Part shown: positions 10,760 to 21,989 of the stretch, piece after piece
Layout of the letters: the number at the start of each line of letters is the position of its first letter
Position numbering within the stretch: the stretch's first letter is position 1
Assembly (NCBI RefSeq): GCF_030272615.1
Contig: NC_081414.1
Coordinates: 817,294,396-817,358,395 of the forward strand
Length of the DNA: 64,000 nucleotides
Source of the DNA: Cryptomeria japonica
Lineage: Eukaryota; Streptophyta; Pinopsida; Cupressales; Cupressaceae
Direction: 5' to 3'
Notes under the pieces: model-generated
What the model saw: the letters and a program-made list of their open reading frames with translations, nothing else
The model's database searches: none
What the model was told of the DNA's origin: nothing
Made by a program: the position numbers and the translations under genes

Positions 10760-13700
10760 TTAGAATTTTATTGGATCAACAAGAACTTTCTTTATCCGGT
10801 TCTTGATTCCTTTGTCATGATATGAAAAGCCATCTCCAAATGCATAGAAACATTGCAATCCTCTGTTGAAGTTGAAGCTTATCTTTTCCCAATCAAGCAA
10901 AGCACTATCTTGATTTAGAAATTCCCATGTTAATTCTTTAAGTAATTGGTCAATCATATAGTTGATGTGGTTTATTGCCTCTTCTTCTGAACATTCAGGA
11001 TGATCTATCATATAACAGGAAATTGCTGAGGCTGTCTGTCCATGGAGTTTATCATCCTTCATTACCATAACAAATATGTTAATATGATAATATTATAAGT
11101 ATAATATCATGTGGTTTTGGATCTAATCACCAATTTAAAAGAGAAAGAGTAAAACCTGGTAATCACGAAAATCATCAATTAAACGTGAAGACATCCATAT
11201 GAGCTCATAGAATCTGCATTGATTATTAAATGTCTTTTGAATAGTGTTGTCTTCTAAATGTTGAGTTGCCAAGAGAAGAGGGTGCAACAATAATGGTCCA
11301 ATTGCTGCTGTTGTTGATGCAATGTTCATGTACTCATTATAGGTTGGAACATGTTTACTTATGTTCCACTGTGCTTGTTGTAAACTAGCTTCAGCATAAT
11401 CTGCCCACTAAATCATAATAAACCTGAATTACTAATTCAATCTCCTAATTTTTTTTCATAATTTATAAATTTAATTTGATCTTAAAAAGTAGTCACAATA
11501 AATTTGTCCAAAAAAATAATACAAAAATAATATCCCTTATATCTTTTACATGCTTAGTGTACTTTCATTTCACTTACTTTTCTAAAAGAAATTGAAATTT
11601 TTAAGTATTATAAAGAAATGAGATTCAAATAAAATAAATACTATCAAATAATTAAATTAATTTTTAAATAAATTAAATAATTTATGTTCACAATAAAGTA
11701 AATAAAAATAATCTTATATTAAAGTAAAATAACTCTTAAATAAATAAAATACGATATCTATACTACTATTAATATTAGTTTCTAGAATCCAATACTAATA
11801 TATACAATAGTTCATATTCATGCAAACATGAGTATTATTTTAATAAATTATCTCAAATACCTCATCTTTTTAAGGGTAGGTGTTGTATGGTGTTACAAAA
11901 TCCTAATTGTGATTGTAATTATTTAAATAGTAAATATTTTGTATAGGCCTTTCTAAAAAAGACACTTCAATTGGAGAATCTAGAAGATTATTCATTCATG
12001 ATACCATTTATATTTTTCTAAGTAGCTATAATGAAGTTGAATGGCTCCAAATGAGCCCATCAAGGATCAGGTCTTGCTGAGTGCAAGACTCTGACATCAT
12101 AAGGGATGAGGTCGGGATCATGCTCCGGGCGAATATGGCGGAATGGATACCTCTTAGTCCTTGGCTCTTAGTCGAAGAGGTTCAACCTATTGGTTCATGC
12201 CCCCATATCGGGTGGCAAAAAATACTTTGTGAAGGCCCTCGCTAGCCTAGCAGCTCGGGGGGCTTCATGCCCTTGTTGGGTTGTCATGCTCGCAGGTCTG
12301 GAGCTCCATAAAAAAAAAACACTTTCAAATTAAGTCAAGAGATGTGATCTAGATTGGTGGTAGGATGACGTAATTCATGGCCTAACTTTGAAATAAAAAT
12401 AATTTAAAACAAATATTTATTTTTAAATATAAAGACTTCAAAATCGTAAAATATCTTAATGTCTATAAATGAAACATTTAAAAGTTAGATATAAGTATAT
12501 AATATGTACTATATTTTTTAAGTAAAAAAATAACTTCTAATTTTATATTTTAAATAAAATAATTAATGTAGATTTTTTAAAAAATATAATTAAAAGTTAC
12601 ATACAAAACTAGAAAAAATACATTACTAAAACTAAATTTTAAGATGAAATGAAACAGTTTTAAAATTAAAATTAAAACATATTTATAAAACAAAACAATT
12701 CTAAACTAAAATAGCATAAGAGTTTGTTTTTTCTTATTAATGTTGAATCTAAGGTATTTTTTTATTATTACTTTATCATGTAATATTTGAATTAAAAAAA
12801 AGAAGCAAATAATAAATTCATATTTTAGAAAAGTATACTTACTACTTTTGTAATAAATGGCATCATGTCACGTCCTTGCTTTCCAGTTGCCTCATTTGCC
12901 AATTCATGTACTGTTTGAAAAATAAATTCTAGAATTCTCTTGAAATCAACTGGAATATCTTGTATAATAGAAATATCCCAACCTTGAGTAATAGACCTAA
13001 CAACAAGTTCAGCTTGCTCAAATGTTAAGTAATCATCAAGAAGATCGTCCACTAAAGAAAGAAGTGTTGTTGATTTGGTAAAAGCCATTCTACTACTACA
13101 AAATTCCTCTTCATCTGCAGCACTAACTCCTAACAAATAATATTCCATCGGACGTTGTCTAATTGAAATCAATTTAATGATCCCGCATTCTGCCCACCAA
13201 CTGTCATAAAAATAAATTAAATTATTACATTCTTTTTAATAATTAATTTTAAAATTGATAGGTTCAGAATAATTGAATTTTTCTTTTAACTATATCCATG
13301 CTCTTATCAAGAATATAAATGTTTTAAATTGGTAGTTCTCAATGCATGATAAACCTTGGTTGAATTCATTCAAATATATCAACAAAGTAACCAACTGTTT
13401 AATTTATGATTAGATCAAACATTAAACTATTACATAAAATTTATAATATTTTCATTATTAATTGTTTTTGTTGCTTTCATATTATTTAAATCTATCATTT
13501 TCAAAAAAAAAATTATTTAATTTGTTTGATAGTGATAATTACCTAGAGACTTTTTTCATCTCCATCTTGTACACAAACTGTAATGTATTGAAATCTAATT
13601 TTGCCAATTCCAGAATCTTGTTATCCTTTAACCTGAAAAAAAATCTCTTAATTAGCTCAAAGAAGTTAATCTATTATTAATTGAAAAGTTGAAAAATAAT

Positions 13701-15116
13701 TGATAATAATATTTGTAACTTTTACTTGAAATTGTCCTCTTCATATATTTCAATGAAATTTTGTGCCTCCCATCTAGAAAAGGTATGAGTCCATTCATAC
13801 AAGAGTGCATATTCCACCTATGGAATTAAAATGATAAAAGTTAATAATTATCCATTAACTTCTATTTTAAGAATGTTCTTGATATAATAATTCAATTTAA
13901 AAAAAATTACCTCTTTCAGAAAACTTTTCTTATATGTATTTTCATTTTTTTGTAATATTTGCTTAAGATATGTTGAACTAAACATTTTAGCTTCTTCCAT
14001 AACTTTTTCTCCTGGAAATTGCACACTTGAAGCTCTAAAGAGATTGAGAATACTTCGCATCCCATATTCCTCTACAATAATATTCTGATTATTATCATTG
14101 TTTCCTTCCGAGAAAAAGAACTGCCCACTTTTATCTTTGAAGTTATGCAACACATCTTCCCATAGTATAACACATAAACAAATCATTAATCATCTCTATG
14201 TAAGTACTAGAAAACAATAAAGAAATAATTAAGGTTGATAATGAAAGAAAAGACATTTTAAAAGTACAGTGAGTTATTGGAATAGGTATAAATATATCAA
14301 AAAATATATATATACATTCTCTGATAGTTGTAACTTTCATATATAGAATAAGGATTGAAAAATATATTTAAATTATATTACGCTATTTGGGTACCTGCAG
14401 ATACACCATAACGATGGAGCCTGAGAAGTCTGAGTCCTAAAGCTGTAGCATTCAAATTCTTCGTAACACTTCTGGATTCTAATCCCATGCCCACACTTCC
14501 ATCCCAACATCTGCATCCATTATTAACTAAACCTTTTTGTTAATGTATTCAATCATGTAAGATCCACTGCAAAACTATTTCTATCACAAGCGAGCTGTGT
14601 AACCTCAAAAGATATTTATCGCCTATATAGAAACTTTAACACTGACAATCAAGTAATATGTTAGGATTTCCATCACAATTTATATATTTTGTTAGCAACC
14701 CAAATGGTAAAAGAAAAATTCAACAAACCCATAAACATAATCAAGAGCTTCTTTTATTTCAGCCTGAAAATATCGATCTATTCCGAGGCATTGCAATGCA
14801 TCAACCATCTCAAGTCGCTCGATCAAATCACCATCTAATCCAATTTGCATTTCTTTTAAAAACATTTTCACTTCCTTAACCAGTGTTTCCACACGTTCTC
14901 GGTATTCAGATCCCTGAAAAATGCATAATCAGCAAGGAAGAAAAAATAGCAAAAGAATCTACAAAGGAAAACTTTGTTAAGAATAGAAAAGAAGTTATTT
15001 ACCCCATATGGTGTTTCCATAGATTGGACAAACTCATCATTCCACAGATTTAAATATTTTTGAGGTGTTTCCACAGAAGAAACAGAAGAAATGTTATCTC
15101 CCTTCAAAGTAGACAT
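10760..15116 (-). CDS. Terpene synthase, gymnosperm TPS-d type, probably cytosolic sesquiterpene synthase; 9 exons
   Basis: Class I terpene synthase: it ionises a prenyl diphosphate with Mg2+ and cyclises the cation. Exons on the minus strand are 15116-15003, 14913-14729, 14510-14395, 14155-13911, 13817-13726, 13632-13543, 13200-12843, 11407-11156 and 11056-10760. All eight introns are GT-AG and phases agree, giving 582 residues without an internal stop. Exon 3 carries the family block [14 protein letters not shown]. RxR is R295-Q-R297, DDxxD is D332-D-L-L-D336. The NSE/DTE site reads [11 protein letters not shown] (476-486), with Asp where Ser/Thr (482) and Glu (486) are usual. RRx8W is absent: V15-E16 stand where RR should precede W25. 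The start was chosen because ATG 15114-15116 lies about 90 bases below a TATA box; an upstream in-frame ATG (15236) precedes that box. The short N-terminus and lack of a transit peptide suggest the cytosol and farnesyl diphosphate. Product unknown. Intron 7 is 1.4 kb and holds an insertion. Confidence 0.88.
11408..12842 (-). other. Intron 7 of the terpene synthase, enlarged to 1,435 bp
   Basis: All other introns are 89-342 bp. This one is AT-rich apart from a GC-richer insertion between about 12040 and 12319. The donor reads GTA then GTAAGT at 12842, and the acceptor TTTAG precedes TGGGCAGATT at 11407. The size excess is largely explained by the insertion plus AT-rich filler. Confidence 0.75.
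12040..12319 (+). mobile_element. SINE-like insertion with tRNA-like promoter boxes, in intron 7
   Basis: A GC-richer block ends in a run of A (12310-12319), in antisense orientation to the gene. It contains TGGCGGAATGG (12136-12146), which matches the RNA polymerase III A box, and GGTTCAACC (12179-12187), close to a B box, about 33 bp apart. The A-box context resembles tRNA-Leu heads. A tRNA-like head starting near 12127 and an A tail at 12319 would give about 190 bp, normal for plant SINEs. The GC-rich stretch 12040-12126 is then unexplained. Imperfect candidate duplications flank a longer version (11957-11971 and 12317-12331). A LINE 3' fragment is the alternative. Confidence 0.45.
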
Positions 15117-15202
15117 CGCAATTAAATGTTGTGTCCAAATAAATTGAGACCAACAAAAATTTATAAGTTGAATGCTTGTGCTCAACTTCACAAGGACACT
15201 GA

Positions 15203-15210
15203 TATTTATA
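15203..15210 (-). promoter_or_regulatory. TATA box of the terpene synthase
   Basis: TATAAATA on the minus strand, 87 bases upstream of the ATG at 15116. Transcription would start near 15172-15180 and give a leader of about 60 bases. The same box is intact in module 3 (17919-17926) and mutated to TCTAAATA in module 2 (16813-16820). Confidence 0.6.
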
Positions 15211-16140
15211 TGCTTTGCATGGTATTTAGTGTTCAATGAACATGTTAAAATTTTTAACCATTTATTTTTCTAGAAATGTAATTATGCTAAGTGTGTTTTT
15301 ACAGCCATAAAATGACAAAAAAGCATATATTGTGAATTGTGTGGTGAGAATCCGTTGGAGATATGAAATGATCTTCTCTCCAATTCAACTAAGTCAATTC
15401 TAATGGTAATGGTATTTGATTGATACATAAAATTAATAGATATTTATATTATATTGGAATTAGTCATTATATCTGGACCACACACTCACATCAATATTAA
15501 TCAGTCAATTTTTATTGAATTTTTAATTTATGCATTAAAGATTTGAAAGGGAAACCAAGTAAAAAATCTAACAAATCAATTGTCTATGATACTTTTGCTA
15601 TAACTTACCAAAAGTTGAAAGCAATATTTTAATTGTCTAATTGTGCCATAAAATGGGTCCCATTATTAATTAATGACAAATGTCAATACAATTTATCTTT
15701 CTTACCAACTATGACCTACTTTAATTGAATCTTTCACTTATCCATTCAAGATATGAAAGGAAAACCAAGTAAAAAAATTGACAAATCAACTGCCCATGAC
15801 AATTTTGCTATAACTTACCAAAAGTTGAAAGAAATATTTTGATTGTCAAATTGTGCCAAAGACTTGGTCCCATAACTAATTAATGACAACTGTCAATACA
15901 ATTTATCTTTCTTTTCTCTTTTTGTTTTATCTAACTTTTGAAATATTGAGATCATCTTTTAAGTTAATAAAACTCGAAAGTGATCTAATCTTAAATTACA
16001 TGCATTTCCAATAAAATTTTAATTTTCATTAATTAATTTTTAATAAAATTTCAGATTATTTCTTATTTTAATATTATTTATAAAAATAGAAATAAAAATT
16101 TATAAGAATTAATTTATGATAAGTAATAATTTATATATAA

Positions 16141-16735
16141 TGATTTTTATTTATTTTTCAATACAAGTGGAAGACCACTAATTTTATTAATATTTATAAT
16201 TTTTATATACAAACCTGGATCAAAGAGCATCGATAGGAAAGAACCAGGCAAAGAAAACCTCCGATCTTGCTCATAAAGTCCAAATGGGAAAATAGTAAAG
16301 TTGATTATAATCGAAGAGGAGAAGTGAATAATCCAAACTAGCCCCAAACCATCCCCAAAAATTCATAAGGGCCAACAAAGCCAATTACATCAATAAAGCC
16401 CAGCCCCCCAAAATATGTGAAGCAAATACAAAATTATCAAAGAAGGTGATCATGAAGCATCAGGAGTGCAAAAACCAAGTGTTGGGACCTTCCTAAGGAG
16501 GAGACAAAGGTTGGGAAGCCCCGACATTCTAATCTTCTGGAGCAACCACTTGTAGAGGCACAACTACACTCGAAAGAGACATTACAACCTTCAACTAATC
16601 AAGAATGAAACGAATACCTGAAAACACATTAACAACCACAACCAAGATATCTGGAGACACATGATCCAAAAAGGCTACAAGAGAAAACATCGTGTCATCA
16701 TAAAGGTTAGAAATCAAACCACCTCTTATAACTGA
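16141..16735 (-). mobile_element. LINE 3' fragment inserted in upstream module 1
   Basis: It shares the tail structure of the 8842-10015 copy: a T-rich start, CAATACAAGTGG...CCACTAATTTTATTAA, and then the phrase CGATAGGAAAGAACC. Modules 2 and 3 run continuously through the matching position, so this is a clean insertion. Flanks TGATTTTTATTTATT (about 16140) and TGAATTATTTATTATT (about 16733) may be a decayed target duplication. The minus frame 16147-16347 is too short to identify. Confidence 0.65.
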
Positions 16736-16780
16736 ATTATTTATTATTCCTACTTGCTATTATGTAGTTAGAATATGTTT

Positions 16781-17886
16781 AATGCTTGTGCTCAACTTTA
16801 CAAGCACACAGATATTTAGATTGTCAATGCAAAGAGTGGAATTTGAATTCTTTGCATGGTATTTAGTGTTCAATGAATGTGTTTGAATTTTTAGCCATTT
16901 ATTTTTCTAGAAATGTAATTATGCTAAGTGTGTTTTTACAGCCATATAATGACAAAAGGAATATATTCTGAATTGTGTGGTGAGAATCCATCGGAGATAT
17001 GAAATGATCTTCTCTCCAATTCAACTAAGTCAATTCTGATGGTAATGGTATTTGATTGATACATAAAATTAATAGATAGTTATCTTCCATTGTATTGGAA
17101 TTAGTTGTTGTATCTTGACCACATACTCACAACAATATTAATCAGTCAATTTTTATTGGGAATTATTTCTTTTTTATTATGAAATATGTTATCAATTCTG
17201 ATCTACTTCCATTGAATCTTTTATTTATGCATTCAAGATTTGAAATGAAAACCAATTAAAAAATATGACAAATCAATTGTCTATGATACTTTTTCTATAA
17301 CTTATCAAAATTTGAAAGCAATATTTTTAATTGTCTAATTGTGCCATAAAATGAGCCCCATAATTAATTAATGACAAATGTCAATACAATTTATCTTTCT
17401 TATCAACAATGACCTGCTTCAATTCAATCTTTCACTTATGCATTCAAGATGTGAAAGGAAAACCAAATAAAAAAATTTGACAAATCAATTGTCTATGATA
17501 ATTTTTCTATAACTTACCAAAAGTTGAAAGCAATATTTTAATTGTCAAATTGTGCCATAGACTTGGTCCCATAATTAATTAATGATAAATATCTATACAA
17601 TTTATCTTTCTTTTCTCTTTTTGTTTTATCTCGCTTTTGAAGTATTGAGATCATCTTTCAAGTTAATAAAACTCGAAAGTGATCTAGTCTTAAATTACAT
17701 GCATTTCAAATAAATTTTTAATTTTCATTAATTATTTTTTAATTAAATTTCAGATTATTTCTTATTTTAGTATTATTTATAAAAATAGAAATAAAATTTA
17801 TAAGAATTAATTTATGGTAAGTAATAATTTGTATATAATAAATGATGTATCCCTCCTACTTGCTATTATGTAGTTAGAATATGTTT
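16781..17886. repeat. Upstream tandem module 2
   Basis: 1,106 bp direct copy of module 1 without the LINE. It contains the same 'gcatggtatttagtgttcaatgaa' type block (near 16854) and the two internal ~190 bp sub-repeats. Its TATA equivalent is mutated. No exon sequence of a terpene synthase is attached to it. Confidence 0.85.
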
Positions 17887-18960
17887 AATGGTTGTGCTCA
17901 ACTTTACAAGCACACTGATATTTATATTGCGAATGCGAATAGTGGAATTTGAATGCTTTGCATGGTATTTAGTGTTCAATGAATGTGTTTGAATTTTTAG
18001 CCATTTATTTTTCTAAAAATGTAATTATGCTAAATGTGTTTTTACTGTCATATAATGACAAAAAACATATATTGTGAATTGTGTGGTGAGAATTCATTGG
18101 AGATATGAAATGCTCTTCTTTCCAATTCAACTAAGCCAATTCTGATGGTAACGCTATTTATCTTCCATTGTATTGGAATTAGTCGTTGTATAAGGGCCAC
18201 ACACTGACAACAATATTAATCAGTCAATTTTTATTGGGAATTGTTACTTATTGATTATGAAATATGTTATCAACTCTTATCTATTTCTACTGAATCTTTT
18301 GTTTATGCATTCAAGATTTGAAATAAAAATCAAATAAAAAATATGACAAATCAATTGTCTATGATACTTTTGCTATAACTTATCAACAGTTGAAAGCAAT
18401 ATATTAATTGTCTAATTGTGCCATAAAATGGGTCCCATAATTAATTAATGACAAATGTCAATACAATTTACATTGCTTAGGAACTTTGATCTGCTTCCAT
18501 TGAATCTTTTACTTATGTATTCAAGATGTGAAAGGAAAACCAAGTAAAAAATTTGACAAATCAATTGTCTATGATAATTTTGCTATAACTTACTAAAAGT
18601 TGTAAGCAATCTTTTAATTGTCAAATTGTGCCATAGACATGGTCCCATAATTAATTAATGATAAATATCAATACAATTTATCTTTCTTTTCTCTTTTTGT
18701 TTTATCTAGCTTTTGAAGTATTGAGATCATCTTTTAAGTTAATAAAACTTGAAAGTTATATAATCTTAAATTACATATATTTAAAAAAAAAAAAAAATTC
18801 ATTAATTATTTTTTAATAAATTTTTTGATTATTTCTTATTTTAGTATTATTTATAAAAAATAGAAATAAAATTTATAAGATTAATTTATTGTAATTAATA
18901 ATTTTTATATAATAAGTGATTTATCACTCCTACTTGCTATTATGTAGTTAGAATATGTTT
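17887..18960. repeat. Upstream tandem module 3
   Basis: 1,074 bp direct copy, with an intact TATAAATA equivalent on the minus strand at 17919-17926 and the same closing phrase TAGTTAGAATATGTTT at 18960. Beyond 18960 the similarity stops abruptly. No coding exon follows on the downstream (lower coordinate) side; module 2 lies there instead. Confidence 0.85.
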
Positions 18961-20458
18961 ATTTTTATTTGTATTTTTGAGAGAAGGGGAGGCTACATTT
19001 AGTAAATATATTATTCATGTTATTTATTTTGTTAGTCAATAATTTAGGTATGATTTATTAAAAAAATGTTAGTTAAATTTTATTAAGTTAATTACATTAT
19101 CTATTTATGTTTTTTTAAAAAGTTTTTTGTAATGCTCACTTCTTACCCAAGTGAGCATCACTAAAAAGTAGAACTAATTTTGTTTATATAATATATTACT
19201 CTAATTAAGGCAAAGGAGATCATGATCATACTCATTATAACATTCAACTAACATTTATTATACCAATGAATCTAATTGGAACAATAGCTTATAACAATAC
19301 TCAATTAACAAAAATGGCATTTCCTATCCGAGTTCACTTTTTGTATAGTAAACATTGCACCTTGATACATGTACCTACATACCTATTTACACAACTAGAT
19401 GTACAATAAAAAATGTATCAAAGGTTGCATAATCATCAAGATAAATCATATCATTAATTTAAATGGATCAATCATACAACAAACCTAAGAGCTAGACATA
19501 AAGTCTCAGGGGCTCATCGTAGATGGCCTTGCCTACATGAATGCACAAAGTCTTCATAGTTTGACTAAAAAACAATTATATAAATCTATAAAGGAGGGTA
19601 CACAACCCTTTCTAGGGCCTCATACCCCATACAGTTCTCTTGTCGACTGCCATCCACTACGGTGAAATAGGGACACAATCATAGGCATTTCCTTTCTCTT
19701 TTATAACTCTATACATAAAAATAAAGGAGGTATTATGCTAATATAAATTAAAGATTATTATTGACTAAATTTTATTTTATTTTATTTTTTATACAATAGA
19801 GAGACTATTTGATTTTCTATACTTCTTAAAATTGTGAAAGTAAAAGGTCCATCCTTAAAATTACCAATTAACCATGTGGTTAACATAGTATTGAATTTTA
19901 TATTATATTGCTAGTTACTTTAATATCACTCCTTTAAATTAGTTGATATGGAAGTATCATTAAATATTAATAAAAAAAAATTATATTAATATCGATGTTA
20001 GAATTACTAGAGAAGATGTAAATAAGTGGAATAAACAATTAGGTGCAAAATCTATTATCTTTTCATATCTATTTTATAGGGTAAAATAAAATATCTCTTC
20101 ATTCTATTTTTACAAAACTCTCTTTTTAATTTTTTACATCAATATTAAATTCATGTCTCTAAATCACTAATTTTATAACAACATTAATCTAAATAATAGG
20201 TTAAAAGCACAAAGTTGTGTATGTATTTTTTTTCTGTATATTTTATGTTTTTTTTGTTTTTTTAATTTAAAAATTATTTTAATATACTTTCTTTCAAAGT
20301 AAAGACTATAATTATGTCGAAGGCGTACCCTTTTTGAAGTAATTGAGTTAACTCTGAAGATCAATGATTTACATCTTCTAAAAATTGATGCAAGACAATT
20401 AAACTTGTCATGACCATCGATATTGAATTCACAAATTTAAATTAATCCTATTTTACTC
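18961..20458. other. AT-rich intergenic DNA with an LTR-like fragment
   Basis: No gene. At 19128 TGTAATGCTCAC resembles the LARD LTR end TGTAATGCCC at 5537, and it opens with a 10-bp stem hairpin (19132-19158). The stretch 19130-19700 has the composition of the LTR debris elsewhere in the window, so it may be a solo LTR piece. The remainder (19740-20458) shows only AT-rich low-complexity sequence. Confidence 0.35.
19132..19158. repeat. Perfect 10-bp stem inverted repeat
   Basis: ATGCTCACTT, a 7-base spacer, then AAGTGAGCAT. It lies directly behind a TGTA terminus-like sequence. Confidence 0.7.
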
Positions 20459-21470
20459 ATCACTCAACATTCCTTTTTCCTCATTGGCCAGTTGGGATTG
20501 AGAAAGATTTTATTTGTAAGCAAAGCAGAGTCTTTTTTCCTCATTGGCCAGTTGGGATTGAGAAACATTTTTTTTGTAAGCAAAGCATAGTATCAATTTT
20601 TAAAATAATATTATAATTTTGTGAGAGTATTTTATCAAAAAATAAATAAATAAATAAAAGTTTTACTACTTGATTGATATTGAATTCACAAATTACATTC
20701 TTTTTTCCTCATTGGGATTGAAAAGGATTTTTCTTGTAAGAAAAGTAGAGTATCCATTTTTAAAATAATATTATAATTTTGTGAGAGTAAATATGAAAAA
20801 AAATAAATAAATAAATAAAAGTTTTTCCTTATTGGCCAGTTGGGATTGAAAAACATTTCTGTTGTAAGCAAAGTAGAGTATCCATTCTTAAAATAATATT
20901 ATAATTTTGTGAGAGTATTTTATGAAATAAATAAATAAAAGTTTTAGTAGTGGATCGATATTGAATTCACAAATTTTAATTATTCTTATTTTCTTCGTCA
21001 CTCAACATTCTTTTTTCCTCATTGTCGAGTTATTATTATAATTTTGTGAGGCTATTTTATCATAAATAAATATATAAATTAATTAAATTTTTAGTAGTGG
21101 ATAGAGGTTTAAGTGAAAAATAGAAATAAATCATAGGAAATTATAATAGTTTGATTTTGACTTCTTTCATTCCATGTTTTTTCCCTCACAATTTATCATT
21201 TTATAAAACAAGATTAAACTTAATTATTCCTATTTTCCTTGTCACTCAACATTCTTTTTTCCTCATTGGCCAGTTGGGATTGAGAAAGATTTTTTTTAAG
21301 AAAAGCAGAGTATCCATTTTTAAAATAATATTATAATTTTGTGAGAGAATTTTATTAAAAAAATAAAAAATAAATAAAAGTTTTACTAGTGGATGGATAT
21401 TGAACTCACAAATTTTAATTAATCCTATTTTCCTCGTCACTCAATATTCTTTTTTCCTCATTGACCATCC
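20459..21470. repeat. Degenerate tandem array, ~130-240 bp spacing
   Basis: The phrase CCTCATTGGCCAGTTGGGAT followed by 'tgagaaagatttt', 'agcagagtatcc' and 'aaataatattataattttgtgagag' recurs near 20475, 20535, 20707, 20826, 21017 (partial), 21258 and 21458 (partial). Spacers contain (AAAT)n-like runs and a repeated 'attgaattcacaaatt' phrase. The array stops where the Helitron coding region begins, so it may be Helitron 5' subterminal sequence or an independent minisatellite. Short frames across it are chance. Confidence 0.75.
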
Positions 21471-21568
21471 CCCCCTTTCATTATCAAAGAGCCACGTTTC
21501 CTCCCACAACTTTAGAAATCCACAAGCTATTTCTTCTATAAAAAATAGAAACATTTCTGAGGAGGAGA

Positions 21569-21980
21569 ATGTGTGTAAAGACCATTATCTCAAAACTCTA
21601 TGTGGACAACTTTCACTACCTTTCTTGTCATCATATTGTGGACAATAAAAAATGCAAGAAAAAAGTAATCCAAACTTCACCGAATACATTCCGATGCCCA
21701 AAGTGTTCTATTGATATCTTTGAATGTGATTTTTGCTATTTGTTAAAAATTGACTTGCAAGATGAAACAGGTGAACTCATTAAAGTTACTAAATTTGAAG
21801 GACCAACAAATGCTTTTGTTGGGTGTTGGCACTGAAGATTTTAAATTTTTACTGGGAGAGCCTGATGGTGCTAAACAAATCTTAGAAAATGTAATCAATT
21901 GTCCGTTTCTACTTGATCTCAATCAAAATGATACCATTTGGTGGGCACAAAACACAAAGCATCATTATTACAGTTGTTAA
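21569..21980 (+). pseudogene. RPA70-like ssDNA-binding (OB-fold/zinc) fragment of the Helitron
   Basis: The translation has YLSCHHIVDNKKCKKKV, then CPKC about 13 residues on, then LKIDLQDETG. This is the zinc ribbon and following strand of the C-terminal domain of replication protein A large subunit. The frame ends at 21835, and the sequence continues in another frame (LLGVGTEDFKFLLGEPDGA) to 21980, so there is a frameshift near 21810. Plant Helitrons often carry RPA-like genes, and its position just before the replicase supports that origin. A captured host RPA fragment is the alternative. Confidence 0.6.
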
Positions 21981-21989
21981 GTTTCTTTA

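Larger units (their letters stand above)
15171..16780. repeat. Upstream tandem module 1 (contains the terpene synthase promoter)
   Basis: First of three direct copies of a module that begins AATGCTTGTGCTCAACTT and ends TAGTTAGAATATGTTT. The copies start at 15171, 16781 and 17887. Module 1 would be about 1.0 kb without the LINE fragment it contains (16141-16735). Each module holds two copies of a ~190 bp sub-repeat (here about 15530-15720 and 15725-15910) with the phrases 'tgacaaatca', 'aaaagttgaaag' and 'cataattaatta'. The module ends at 15171, about 30 bp downstream of the TATA box, so its edge nearly coincides with the expected transcription start. Confidence 0.85.

Noticed and set aside
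12127-12200. A true tRNA-Leu gene in intron 7
   Set aside because: Only the A and B boxes fit. I could not build a full cloverleaf with acceptor stem and anticodon arm, and an A tail follows, so a SINE head is more likely.
15117-15236. Upstream in-frame ATG at 15236 as the terpene synthase start
   Set aside because: It lies upstream of the TATA box, and the extra 40 residues do not look like a transit peptide (few Ser/Thr, several His and Ile).
20459-21470. CRISPR-like spacing of repeats
   Set aside because: Units are long, degenerate and AT-rich in plant nuclear DNA; there are no unique spacers or cas genes.
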